In this document: one piece after another, positions 1 to 10,632 of the stretch
Layout: each line of letters opens with the position of its first letter
Position numbering within the stretch: position 1 is the stretch's first letter
Assembly (NCBI GenBank): GCA_021396245.1
Contig: WNYE01000001.1
Location: 558,001 to 622,000 of the forward strand
From: Sporothrix humicola
Lineage: Eukaryota; Ascomycota; Sordariomycetes; Ophiostomatales; Ophiostomataceae
DNA: 64,000 bases
Direction: 5' to 3'
Program-made: the position numbers and the translations under genes
Notes under the pieces: model-generated
The model's input: the letters and a program-made list of their open reading frames with translations, nothing else
Databases searched by the model: none
Told to the model about the DNA's origin: nothing

Positions 1-1658
1 CGCAGCCAGTCCCACTGCTCGGCCGTCGGCACGTAGAAACCGACATTGGCGTCCGACGCTTTGTCGCCCGACCGGCCGAGGGCGACCCAGCCGAGCGGCG
101 CGTCGACGGTCTCGCCAAAGGACGCGAGGTCGACGGGGTTGCGGGTGTCGTACGACTCTTGCGCACCGTACGTCGCAGTGGTGGGCGGCAGGGGAATGTC
201 GATGGGCGCGCGGGCAGCCTCGTCGCCAAACAGCAGATGCACTCTATGACGGCACGCCGACTGCGGAATCAGCGTGACAAAGTACTCGTAGTAGCTCTTG
301 GCCGTCGACTGCCGCAGATCGTTGGGCCGCGACACGCCCGGGCACGACTGCAGCACCGTCTCGTAGAGCTTGCGCGCAAAGCCGTACGGCAGGCTCGGGT
401 CGAACAGGGCGGCGTCCTTGGCCTGCGCAAAGATGCGGAAGTCCACCGTGGCAATCTCCTGGTTGACCGGGTTGGCCGGGGACGTGCCGTGCACGTGGAA
501 CTTGAGCAGCGAGAACTGGCTGATGAGCTCTTCGCCGATCGCAAAGCGCGCCTGCTCCTCCATCCACCGGCACTTTTCCTCAATGTCGAGGCCGACCAGA
601 TAAAAGTGCCACTCGGCCTGGTAGCCGCCGTGCGCCGTAATGCCGCAGCGTGTCGTGGGCGGCGGCGGGCGGCCGGTGATGCCGCTGACGTGCACGAGGT
701 CCTCGGAAACCTGGGCCAGCGAAATGTTGTGCAGGTCCGCCACCACGTCCGAGTTGTAGTACAGCGGCCCCGAGATCTCGTACACCAGCTGCGCCGTCAC
801 CGTCTCCGTGTTGACCACGCCGTTGGTCCCCTTTTCTTTCGAAATGTCAAACTCGCCGTTGGCGTGCACGCTCGCAATGGGAAAGCCCAGGTTCAGGTGC
901 TTCTTGGCCGCCATCAGCTCCTTGAACCGGCTGTAGTACCCGCCCGTCACAAACGCCGAGCACTCGATAATGTGGCCCGCAATCAGCGCGCCCGCCAGCT
1001 GGTCCAGGTCGGACGCAGTCCACCCGTGCCACCACGCCGCGACGCCAATCGTCGGCGCCGCGTCCGACACCCGCCCGCAAATCACAATGTCCGCGCCCCG
1101 CCGCAGCGCCTCGGCAATCCCCAGGCTGCCCAGGTACGCCTGCGCGCAGATCGGCTCGTGGCCCCATTCCGCCAGCGTCTTGCCGTCCGTCAGGCTTTTT
1201 ATGGCTGCCTTGTCGTCGGCCGCCATCTCCAGGAACGCCGCCGTCACGTCGTCGCCCTCGACCCACGCCACCTTGAGGTCCAGCCCGGCCTTTTGCACCA
1301 TGTCCACCACCACTTCCGCCAGCAGCTCTGTGTCGCTGGCGCCCGCGTTGACCGCCAGCTTCGTGCCGTTGCGCGCAAGGTCGTGGATCGCCGGCTCAAA
1401 GCACTGCAGGAACGTGCTGGCATACTGCGCCGTCTTTTTGCGTTCTTCGAGGGGGAGTTTCTTGCTGTCTTCGGTCGCAGTCGCCGTCTTCTGGCGAGCC
1501 TTGCCGGCTCCGTAGCCCGTCATGACGTTCTCCGACAGCCAGTCGCCCACCACGGCGTCAACGTCCGGGTCGCGCGCCAGACGGCCGATCGCCGCCACGC
1601 GGTCCGTGAACCCGCCCGACGCGCCGCCGATCCGCACAGGGCGCTTTGTTTCTGTCAT
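1..1658 (-). CDS. AtuA-domain (DUF1446) protein, copy 1; C-terminal end outside window
   Basis: The reading frame starts at the ATG at 1658 (MTETKRPVRIGGASGG) and stays open to the window edge, giving at least 552 residues. The N-terminus aligns by eye with the second AtuA protein at 12163-14049 (MKRPIRIANCSGAIGD). Shared blocks include ADIVICGRVSDAAP, WWHGW, LAGALIAGHIIEC, GGYQAEW and, near the edge, RSGDKASDANVGF. The AtuA family is named from the Pseudomonas acyclic terpene (citronellol) utilisation operon, and its exact reaction is not well settled, so no reaction is assigned here. The start is well supported because the family N-terminus begins directly at this Met. No intron is needed inside the window. 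The PTS1 status cannot be judged because the C-terminus is missing. It is GC-rich like its neighbours and transcribed away from the bZIP gene. Confidence 0.88.
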   Translation of the reverse strand, partial: MTETKRPVRIGGASGGFTDRVAAIGRLARDPDVDAVVGDWLSENVMTGYGAGKARQKTATATEDSKKLPLEERKKTAQYASTFLQCFEPAIHDLARNGTKLAVNAGASDTELLAEVVVDMVQKAGLDLKVAWVEGDDVTAAFLEMAADDKAAIKSLTDGKTLAEWGHEPICAQAYLGSLGIAEALRRGADIVICGRVSDAAPTIGVAAWWHGWTASDLDQLAGALIAGHIIECSAFVTGGYYSRFKELMAAKKHLNLGFPIASVHANGEFDISKEKGTNGVVNTETVTAQLVYEISGPLYYNSDVVADLHNISLAQVSEDLVHVSGITGRPPPPTTRCGITAHGGYQAEWHFYLVGLDIEEKCRWMEEQARFAIGEELISQFSLLKFHVHGTSPANPVNQEIATVDFRIFAQAKDAALFDPSLPYGFARKLYETVLQSCPGVSRPNDLRQSTAKSYYEYFVTLIPQSACRHRVHLLFGDEAARAPIDIPLPPTTATYGAQESYDTRNPVDLASFGETVDAPLGWVALGRSGDKASDANVGFYVPTAEQWDWL

Positions 1659-2684
1659 GGTGGAGTGAGAAGGAAACAAAATATATCAAGATGTGCAAAA
1701 GTGTGCAAGAGATATCCAAGTTGCCAATATCGTAAATATTTTCTTTGATCGTTTGACTTCGTCTACTTTCGTGCCAATATGTTGTTGATGTTGTTGCTTC
1801 CCAGTCTGAGAATACATTAAAATAAAATTTGAACAAAAAGATTAAAAAAAAGGAAGCGGTTGAACAACAACCGTATTAACTTCCTGGATGCATCCAAAAG
1901 CATCACGCTGCCTTCCTTCCGTCATCGCTGTCCACAGTAGTGCGCCGTGTCAGCGCGGGACCTCATCTCGACGAGGGCCCTTAAAGTTCCTCAGACTTCC
2001 TGTCGACCACTAAAAGTCCACTGAAGACCACTAACACGCCGCTAAAGCGCCTCGAGTGCCTCAAGTGCCAAAGGAAAAGTGACGACACTGGGCTTTGCCC
2101 TTGAAACTATCGCGTTTTTGGAAAGTGCGGGGCCCCATTCTCCAAAAAAAAAAAAAAAAAAGGGGACTCCATCAGCACCCCAGCGATGAATCAGTTCAAG
2201 AGCGATGATCCAGCGCTCTCCCACTTCGGAGAAACAAGTCCGCCAGAGGACGTCCCCTCTTTCGAAATGTCCTCTTTCGAGGTGCATGCATGAATCGTTA
2301 GAACCTCACCTCAGGCTCGAACCGCGCAGCCGTGAACCCGTGAAGCCGTCACAACCCCTCTCCGTTGTTGCAGCGATTCACAAATCAGAAAAGAGGGAAA
2401 GTGGAAAGGAACCTCACTTTATCCCGGCACGAACCGATTTTCGGAGTACATCTGCTCGCGGCTGATTGTGGCCAAGGATGAAGGATGGAGGGGTTTCGTT
2501 CGCTGGTTGTCTTGCCGTCTGCCGTTGTCTCCAAAATTGTAAAAAGAAGATCTCTGGTGAGGAGATGTCGGGGGCCGGCGCGGAATAGCTGTGTCGTGTG
2601 CCATGCGCCATGCGTCGTCTGGTGTTTGATTTTTGAAATTATTTATATGGCTGCCATGCCATGCTGTCTTCCCACTCAGTTCCT
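1659..2684. other. Intergenic spacer, no gene seen
   Basis: About 1 kb between the AtuA start and the 3' end of the bZIP gene. It contains an A18 homopolymer at 2144-2161 and a run of similar short phrases (cctcagact, ctcgagtgcctcaagtgcc) around 1980-2070. No convincing reading frame or RNA gene was recognised. The first 150-200 bases are AT-rich and probably hold the AtuA promoter and leader. Confidence 0.5.
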
Positions 2685-4181
2685 TCATAAAGTCGGCTCG
2701 TTCTGGATATGAGCGTCGCGGTCGATCAGGTTGCCAATGTCTGGATACCGGTCCCGGAACGCCTTGCCCACCTCCCAGTTGCTGAGCTGCCGGATGTGCT
2801 CCTCGTACACCGGGTTGATCGTGATATCCTCGCCCGGTGCCACGGCCTTGAGCAGAACGTGTGTCGGGTCGTACGGCCAGCGGATGCTGAAGCTGGTGCT
2901 GTAGACCGCCGCAAAATGGTCGAGCGTGATTTCCGGGTGTGCAATCAGGTAGTTGCGTACATTCGGCCACGGGATGCGGTCGATCCACGCGGCGTGCGGT
3001 GTGCTGATTTGGGCCCGCGTCGGCCGCAGCCATGTCGGCATCAGATCCCAGCTCGGTTTGTCCAACAAGACCATCCACTTGAGGAGCGAGCACATGATGT
3101 AAAAGACGGCCACCTGCTTCGGCAGGGTGTCGATTTCAAAGTAGCTGCGCACAATATCGCCGACAATATCGCTAATGGCATCGGACGTCCGCCGGTCCTT
3201 TTCGAGCAGCGAGCACAAGTTGGGCTTGAAGTTGAAAGCCAGGGCGCCGTCGACAGACCGCTGGTGCACCTTTGACGTGATGAAACCTTGCAGGATCTGG
3301 TCGCTGAGACATGTCGGAGGGCCGTCAACTGGTGGTATCTCCCATGGCTTCTTGATGACCTCGGGCAGGGTAGCCACCGACCCTGACCGCCCTTGTGCTC
3401 CCGTTGAACCATCACCGGCCGGAGACACGGCGTTGCCAATGGAGCCCGACGTACCTGGCGCTCCGCTTGCTAATGCCGAGGCCGCTGCAGCTGCAGATGC
3501 GGCAGCCGCGGCGGCGGCGGCTGCTGCCGGATCGTTGGACAGGTCGACGCCCCGTGGTTGCGAGCCCATCAGACTGAGCTGCAGGGCAGCGTTCTGGGCA
3601 CGCAGCTGCGAGTTTTCCGTCTCCAGCATGCGCATCCGCGAGTTGAGCAGGTTGACATCGCGGGCGCGGTCGCTGAGCATCTGCGTCAGGAAAGCGACCT
3701 GCTCGTTGAGGTTGAAGATGGTCCACTTGGTCCTGTCCCGCATGGCCTGCTGGGACTTGCGGTCGCGGGCCCGCTTGCGCTGGAGCTCGACTTCCTTGGC
3801 CGAGAGGGACGTGCCGCCGGGTGTAGTGGCTGTAGCTGCGGTGGATGAAGAGCCTTCGCCGTTTTGTGGGTTGTTATTATTATTTGGTGTGGTTGTGTTT
3901 GTTTGGTTATTTGATGGGTTGGCACCTGGCGTATCAAGTACGGACGACGCTGATGCAGGAGATGTTGTGGACGTGACTGAGCCGGGCGAGGTTGCGGCAA
4001 CAGACGATACACTGGACGGGCCGCCCATGCCCATGCCTGTGCCCATACCCACACCCATATTCATGCTAGAAGAAGTAAAATTAGGCGGCGATGATGCGGC
4101 TCCGGCCATGGCCATGGGCGGTGGCATGGAGTTGACCACGAGCGAGGCACCACCTGCGGCGCCAGCAGAGGGCGTGGCCAT
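2685..4181 (-). CDS. bZIP transcription factor with DUF3425 domain
   Basis: A 498-residue nuclear DNA-binding regulator. The chosen ATG at 4181 (MATPSAGAAGG) is the first ATG of the frame; the frame extends nine codons upstream but only to a GTG. Residues 1-125 are low-complexity Gly/Met/Ser/Asn-rich. Residues 131-150 (ELQRKRARDRKSQQAMRDR) form the basic region, with the RxxxRKxQ-type spacing of fungal bZIPs. A heptad-like zipper follows to about residue 200. An alanine run occupies about 219-237. The C-terminal half carries the DUF3425 pattern, including MCSLLKWM and a WP..RNYLIAHPE block. bZIP-DUF3425 proteins are common in filamentous ascomycetes, usually with unknown targets. Its position between two catabolic genes on the same strand makes it a candidate regulator of that cluster; this is inference. 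Confidence 0.93.
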   Translation of the reverse strand: MATPSAGAAGGASLVVNSMPPPMAMAGAASSPPNFTSSSMNMGVGMGTGMGMGGPSSVSSVAATSPGSVTSTTSPASASSVLDTPGANPSNNQTNTTTPNNNNNPQNGEGSSSTAATATTPGGTSLSAKEVELQRKRARDRKSQQAMRDRTKWTIFNLNEQVAFLTQMLSDRARDVNLLNSRMRMLETENSQLRAQNAALQLSLMGSQPRGVDLSNDPAAAAAAAAAASAAAAASALASGAPGTSGSIGNAVSPAGDGSTGAQGRSGSVATLPEVIKKPWEIPPVDGPPTCLSDQILQGFITSKVHQRSVDGALAFNFKPNLCSLLEKDRRTSDAISDIVGDIVRSYFEIDTLPKQVAVFYIMCSLLKWMVLLDKPSWDLMPTWLRPTRAQISTPHAAWIDRIPWPNVRNYLIAHPEITLDHFAAVYSTSFSIRWPYDPTHVLLKAVAPGEDITINPVYEEHIRQLSNWEVGKAFRDRYPDIGNLIDRDAHIQNEPTL

Positions 4182-7100
4182 CTCTCGGTACCTCGAGCCT
4201 TGTATCACTTCTTGGTACTCAGTGCTTTGTACACCGGTGTGGCCTGACCTGGAACCCCAGTGGCCGGGGCGAGGGAGATAGGATTTCAGTACGAGGTGTG
4301 GTAAGGGGTGTGAATGTGTAAGTGTTCCACCGACGAGTCAGTCTCGTGCTTGGTGCTTGGCTCCCCCGGGTATATTTTTGGAGCTCTGTAAGTCTTGTCG
4401 TTTTGTGATATCGAAAAACAAACCCAAGGCCGGGCGTAAGATGGACTGAAAATTCTCCAAATGGAAAGCTGTAATGACTCAACAATGCAATGTCGAGCGG
4501 CAATAAAGAGAAAAAGGAGTAAAAAAAGATCAATAGTAGAAAGTAATGTGTGGGACAAGGGCAATGAGTGGTAGGGCAAGGTCGATGCACACGTCAACTC
4601 GGCCCGTTGGATCGCCACTAATGATTTATCGTTTTTGACTTTTCAACGATTTGGAATGGCCGAGACCGTTTCTCCGTCAAAGGGTCAAAAGTCTCACGAG
4701 CTGGAGGCTGGATCTGGCTTGGAGCAGTGCCGGGGGGAAACAATGGCCGGGCTGGGCGTCCCCAGGAAGCTTGTCAGGTACGTCGTACAGATATGACAGG
4801 AGGCCGGGCGAGGTTGTCGATGTTGACGTGAGTGGCCGTTTGACGATCAAAGTGTCGTGGGAGGTGAATCAGTAGAGGCGGTCAGAAGTGGAGAACAGAC
4901 AGCGTTTTTGTGGGAGAGGATGGGAATAGGAGAAAGGGGGAAGACGGGGGAAGGTAGGTTGGGAAAAGGGGAATAGCAGAAAGCAGGAAGCAGAAAGCAA
5001 AAGATAATGGAAAGAGGCGTCAATTCAAGAAGGAAGGAGCCGAGGACGAAGAGTGAAAAAAGAAGTGGAAGGAAAGAGACAAAACGAAGTCCATGGCACT
5101 TTCCTAACCCGAAATTTTTTGAGGCTGCCTTTTACCTGGATTGGATTGTTTTTGCGCCTCGTTCTTTCCCCGCCCTGCAATTGGGGGAAGACGGAAGGCA
5201 CGATTGGATGGTTGGCGGGTTTGGAGGGTTTCGGGACCGTTCAGCTCATGCGAGAACCGAGCTGTGCGGTGAACACAAAAACACACAGAAAATACGACGT
5301 ACAGTCAGTATTATTACACAGAACGACACAACAGCCAGGGGCGATTTCTGCATATTCTGGGGTGTTCTGGGGGTGTTCTGGGGTCGCACTTACCTGCCCC
5401 AGGGGGAAGAGGGGGCAATTGTCCGTCTCCAAAGGGCGCCTGTCGTGTCTGTTGGCTTGGCACTTTGAACGGGCAGGTGCGACTGGGCCACTAAGGGCAG
5501 GGCTGTTGGGCCTAAATGGCAAGGGCTTTGAAACTTGATTTGTGCAAGCCACAAAAAGTACACGATGAATGGCATTGTCGAGAGCTGAGATCGTGACTGT
5601 TTCATTCATCAATTCTCTTGTTGTCACTTGTTACAAGTGCGTGAAAGGTGTGTGAGGGTATGGATTTGTAGAAGCTGGAGGCGCTCCTTCTCCATCTGAG
5701 ATCAAACCAACATCATGTAATTGGAAGGTGCGATCGATATCACTTCCCAAACCAAGCAAACGAGGAAAGAAGGGCACATGGAAAGAGCCAGCTATTACGT
5801 TATATGCACCTCCCTTTCCAGGGGCATCCGTCGTCATCCATCTACACAGTATTGTTTGACGTCCCACAATTTAACAGATGTATTGTTCCTCCATCGTGCT
5901 TTTCTCTTATGAGAGCTTTTTTGTTATTTGTTTGTCGTTTCCTTCTCCAGACTGCTCTTACGGGGAACAGGTGCAAGTGGTTCGTTCGCTTCCCCGGAAC
6001 TGGTTTAGCGTTTTTGTGGGCAGGTGGAAAAAACAACGAGCCGGAGCGGGGTAAGAGCCAGAAGCCCAGGGCGCCCAGACACTGTTAAGCCTGTAAAATG
6101 GAGAAGTAGCCGGGGAAAACACAGTCCAAGCCCGCCAAAGGAAGCCAAAGCCCAGTAAATTGTCGTGGATTTGGCGGGATTTCGCCTGGAAACTGGAGAC
6201 TCTTCGGGGTAATGCGGGGAGCAGCGCTCAAGCGTCTGAAGAAAAGATACGCAAAAGGAGCGCTATTCTTCCTGTTGCGGGGAGGCCAATATGGTGTAAG
6301 TGCCTGCCAGACTGGCAGCGAAAAAAGGTGCAGAATATGGAGAATATGGAGACCAGAGGGTGCATGATGCGTTGCTTTGGAAAAGGTTTTCAGCTCGGGA
6401 CGTAGTGGGACCGGATGGATAAGATATCAACATCTCGGATTGTGCACATTCTATGCATCTCCGTGGATTTACTTTGAAATGCTTACGTTTTTTTTTTTTT
6501 TTTTGATACAGCCATGCAAAGATCGCAATACTTCAGAGATTCAATGAGAGAAGAGTTTGAATGATATATTTGCGTCGTAAAGACATTCGTCTGTATCAAG
6601 GTTTCTATCCAGTTGAGTATCTTCACAATTTATGAGATACCTCAAAGCGCTGTTGCATCCTCGGATGGTCGCATGCAGCCTCGCGTTGCGATCGAGACGA
6701 CGTTCGCTAAAGTGCGCTTGTCGGATAAGAGCCGATGTTGGTGTTGGAATTGGAAATGAGGGGCTGTCACTTGTCAATGTCAAGTGTACCATTTATTTAC
6801 AAGTCTACATACATTTAATTTAGATGGGGTTTTAATATATGGCACTTGTCAAACGTGGCACCGATGTTGGGATGACATATCCACGTGGAACCCACATGTC
6901 TTTACACAATGGACATTGACGAGACCGATCTACACTTACAACAATGACGGGGTATTTGATCTGATCTCATCTAAATATCGCTAATAAGCATATGAAGACG
7001 TCGTGACTCGATGCCACCGAAGGTTATGCGGTAACGAATTTTGTAAAAAGTAGAGAAACGTACATGCAGATGGAAACACACGAACTGATCTGTCAAATGC

Positions 7101-8188
7101 ACTATCAAGATGTCATAAAATTAGTTGTTTGCATCTTGTATGTTTTGTTCATAATATTGTTTTTATTTGTTTTTATTCGTCGTTTATTCAGACATTATCA
7201 GGATTTGTTTAAATTTATACAAAAAACTCTTTGAAAGAAAACTAACCCTAATATTGATTAAATGAGATGAAAATAAGACAACAGGAAACACATTACACCG
7301 TCATCCAGCAGGACGATATCGTCTACGTTTCACTACTAATGCATTTAATGATCACGACACTGGAAGTTGCTGTTCATGGATAGTAAACAAGGGCCAACGT
7401 CTGCCAAGTCTGTAACTTATGCTGTATTGCACGTGTGTTCACGGCATGTTGTCACATCTTCTCCGCAGATGCGCCTCTCTTCTCTCCATCCCCGCATTGC
7501 GCAATTCAACTTCCGCTGTGATATTATCAGATGGCTGTTACCATTCCCCAAATCTCCAAACAGCGCTCTGGGCAAAACGTGAAGATGAGCCAAGCCGTCC
7601 ACACCCGTGGCGTCGATAGTTTTATGGAATGAGAACTCTTCCAAGGCCCTAGAAGTTTCTTCCTTTTCTTTTGTTTTGCCAAACAATGCCATTTGATGAT
7701 GTTCTAATTGTTGGTTGTCAATGTTGTTCTCCAGGTTCTCATAAACACCAAAAGACGCTACTGAATCATCCGTGCCGAGGCGGTGAGGTGACCACGACAA
7801 GATATGCATCTTCAAGTAAAGTGTAGAGTGCTATCTCCTATCAGTAACCAAACGCGTAAATATTCATAGTTTGTATGGTTGAGTCTGAATTTTGACGATC
7901 ATCGAGACATAACTTGACAATGTTGACCTGCTCCCAGACGTTGTATCTCGTGCCTGATTTACTCACCAGAGCAGTGTCTTTTGTCAGTAAACATATCCCA
8001 CGTCGTTCACAGCATCATGGATCATGCTTTGGTTTAGTATTATTCTATTGTGGGCTATGTACGGCTGTCGTAAGACACTTCTAAACCTGCTCTGCTCATG
8101 CGAAATTCAAAAGGATAAAAAAACAAAGGAAAGGAAATTTTGTACAGATGGGGAGTAAATGGACAAGAAGAAAGGACGAAACAACCGC
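4182..8188. other. 4 kb gene-free region with an AT-rich half
   Basis: The first part (to about 6.3 kb) is moderately GC-rich and probably holds the bZIP promoter and leader, with several short upstream ATG frames. From about 6.4 to 8.15 kb the DNA is distinctly AT-rich, including a T17 run at 6488-6504 and many TTTATT/AATATT words. No coding frame with recognisable domains, tRNA or transposon protein was seen. A degenerate, RIP-mutated repeat is possible but no repeat partner was found in the window. Confidence 0.5.
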
Positions 8189-9025
8189 TTACAAGCGGCT
8201 TGCCTTCCACTGGGGCGGGCGCTTCTCGGTGAAGGCGGCCAGGCCCTCGAGGATGTTCTCGCCCTTTTGCAGCTCGGCAAACTCGCGCTCCAGGGTAATC
8301 TCGACGGCGCGCTCGACGGGGGCGGTCTCCCAGCCCTGGCGGATACCGGCGCGCGAGCAGATGATGGCGTCGGGGCTGTGCTGGGCAATGGCCTCGGCGT
8401 AGCGGATGGCCTCGGCGACGACCCTGTCCTTGGGCACGATGCTGTTGACGACGCCCCAGGCCTGCATTTCCTGGGCCGAGACATTACGGCCGGTCAGGGC
8501 CATCTCGGTGGCGCGCTGGAGGCCGACCGTTCTAATTAAACGGGGGAGGGCACCGCCGATGGCGGCGATGCCGCGCTTGACCTCGGGGAGGGCAAAGTAG
8601 GCGTCGTCGGCGGCCACGACCAGATCGCAGTTGACAATGAATTCACAGCCGCCGCCCATGGCCAGACCGTTGACGGCGGCAATGACGGGCTTCTTGCCGA
8701 GGCGGCGCGACAGCGGCTTGAATGCGGGGGCGTTGCCCATGCGCTTGCTGGGGTCGGCGTCGGGGGCCATGGAGCGGTTCCATTCCTTAAGGTCGGCGCC
8801 GGCGGAGAAGGCGCGGCCGGTGCCCGTGATGATGGCAACGCTCAGGTTGGGCTCGTCGTCGAACCACTTCCAGACCTCGTTCATTTCGATCTGGCCAATG
8901 GTGGGCATGGCGTTGAGGTCGCGGGGGCGGTCCATGCGGACGAGGAGGACGCGGGGCGCCGGGAACGAGAGCTTGAGGAAGACGGGGGTCGCCGGCGGCG
9001 GCGTGGTCGTAGGGTAGGACGCCAT
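8189..9025 (-). CDS. Peroxisomal enoyl-CoA hydratase/isomerase (crotonase) family protein
   Basis: A 278-residue single-exon protein starting at the ATG at 9025 (MASYPTTTPPPATPVFLKLS). The frame extends further upstream but only into CT-rich leader. Crotonase features are complete: oxyanion-hole loop FSAGADLKEW (about 73-82), NGLAMGGGCEF (119-129) and PEVKRG (147-152). The two acid residues used by classical enoyl-CoA hydratases are present as E128 and E148, so hydratase activity is plausible; isomerase, hydrolase or hydratase-lyase chemistry cannot be excluded. The last three residues are SRL, a PTS1 signal, predicting a peroxisomal matrix location. This matches the SRL of the neighbouring MaoC protein and the SKL of the acyl-CoA ligase. 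It probably hydrates an enoyl-CoA made from the ligase product. Confidence 0.93.
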   Translation of the reverse strand: MASYPTTTPPPATPVFLKLSFPAPRVLLVRMDRPRDLNAMPTIGQIEMNEVWKWFDDEPNLSVAIITGTGRAFSAGADLKEWNRSMAPDADPSKRMGNAPAFKPLSRRLGKKPVIAAVNGLAMGGGCEFIVNCDLVVAADDAYFALPEVKRGIAAIGGALPRLIRTVGLQRATEMALTGRNVSAQEMQAWGVVNSIVPKDRVVAEAIRYAEAIAQHSPDAIICSRAGIRQGWETAPVERAVEITLEREFAELQKGENILEGLAAFTEKRPPQWKASRL

Positions 9026-10632
9026 TGTGATGGTTGTGTGGTGGTGAGAGGGAGAGAGAGTGGGCGAGAGATTGTTGAGAGACAGGATGGAGAAGAAAAA
9101 GAGAGAGGGTAAAGTTGGTATGTGAATATGAGGAAGAGAAGATGTGAGAATGAAAATGGAAGAAAGCGAGGATGAGAAAGAGATTGCAGTTTGAATGCCG
9201 CGGATGTTGATGCCAATGTCAAAAGTCGATAAGATAGGAAACAAAAGCAAAGTACCAGGAAATAAGACAAAAGACAGCTTGGGCAAGTCAATCGGCGTCG
9301 GCGCGCGTGTCCTGCAAGGTTGTGAGAGTGGAGAGCAGCGTGGAAAGCGTGGAAAGCGTGGTACACAGGGAAGCTCGGCTTGTGACGATGCGATCAGAGG
9401 CCGGTTGGTCGGTTGTGTGGTGTGTGGTGTGCCACTGTAATGGAAGGAACACCACACGGAAAGAACGATGAACAGGTTACCCAGAACAGCAAGGCTTGGG
9501 AAGGAAAGAACAAAGTCGCAAAAAGCAAAAAAGAAAAAGAAGGCAAGAACCCCAACCCCCAAGATGCGACCCACCCCCTGGACCTTCTGGATCCAGGCCC
9601 CGCTGAGGAGCTGGTGTGGACCAAGTCCCTTGTTGGTATGTGTTGGCGTATTTTTTGGTGTGGGAAAACCCCCGACAATGGGCTTCCCCTAAAAAACCAC
9701 CACTAAAACAGCGCGGAAATCAATATACGCGCTGTTTGGCGGCATGATGAATCATTTCCTTGTTTTCTTTGGGACTCGACGAGGTCGATTGTGAGATGTG
9801 ATTTGGGGTCATGCATGTTTTTGATATAGCACTTTAGCTTTTTACATTAATTTTGACATGTTCTGTTCAGTTCCTTTTCTTGTCTTCACACCCCTCATTG
9901 CATCACGGACATCGGTGCTTGTCGGTTCTTTATTGGTTTAATTTTGAAGTCTGAAATGGCGGAGAAGAAAGAAACGAAGATTGTGGCGTTTCTTCTCCAC
10001 GAACATTGACGACAAGATGGGGAAAATTACCAGATACGGAGTGTTGCTCGTCGAGATGGCTCTTCTGGAAGTTTAGATTGTCGATTGTGCCGTATTTCCA
10101 GCATCATAGCGTGAGGCATTACGATGTAGTTTGATGCCGAGTCATGTAGACGAAAGAATGTTCAAGAATTTGCATGATGTCCTCCTGCTTGACCATCCTA
10201 TGAGTGATTGATTTTACTCACTGATTTATTTCATTTTCTTGTAAATCTTCTCATCGGCCTCTGCAGCTGCCGACTCCGTTGTCAACGACACCGGTTGTGC
10301 TGTTGAAAATGAGGTCTCACACAAGACACGCCACCAGCTAATTGCCTAATCGGGTAATCGATTCGTTATCGAAGTCCTCCACCGCACCGAGGCTGTCCTG
10401 ATAGATCGTCGTGAGAACATTCGCCGTCAGTCTCTCAGTTATTGCGTGATGATTTTGTGCGTTGCAATTCGTATTCTCACATTTACTGCTACAGCTTTCG
10501 TAATGTCTCAACGCTGTATTCAAATGATCTAACTAGTCGTAACAATTATGTACATGATTTGATTTTCACCTCACAGAGGCCCAATTCTCAAACAGAGCCT
10601 CCCTCCGGTCGGCTCGTCCTCGGTCGGCTCGT
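9026..10632. other. Intergenic region
   Basis: From 9026 to about 9400 the strand opposite the crotonase is a CT-rich leader/promoter (long CTCT/TTCC tracts on the minus strand). From about 9700 to 10560 the sequence is AT-rich, without a recognisable gene. No RNA gene or repeat was identified. Confidence 0.45.

Noticed and set aside
159..1748. Long plus-strand open frame antisense to AtuA copy 1
   Set aside because: It mirrors the GC-rich codons of the real minus-strand gene; its translation is Arg/Val/His-rich with no domain, and the minus strand has clear family motifs.
2290..2340. GGTTCGAGCC on the minus strand resembling a tRNA B box
   Set aside because: The flanking bases do not form a T stem, and no A box or acceptor stem could be found at the right distance.
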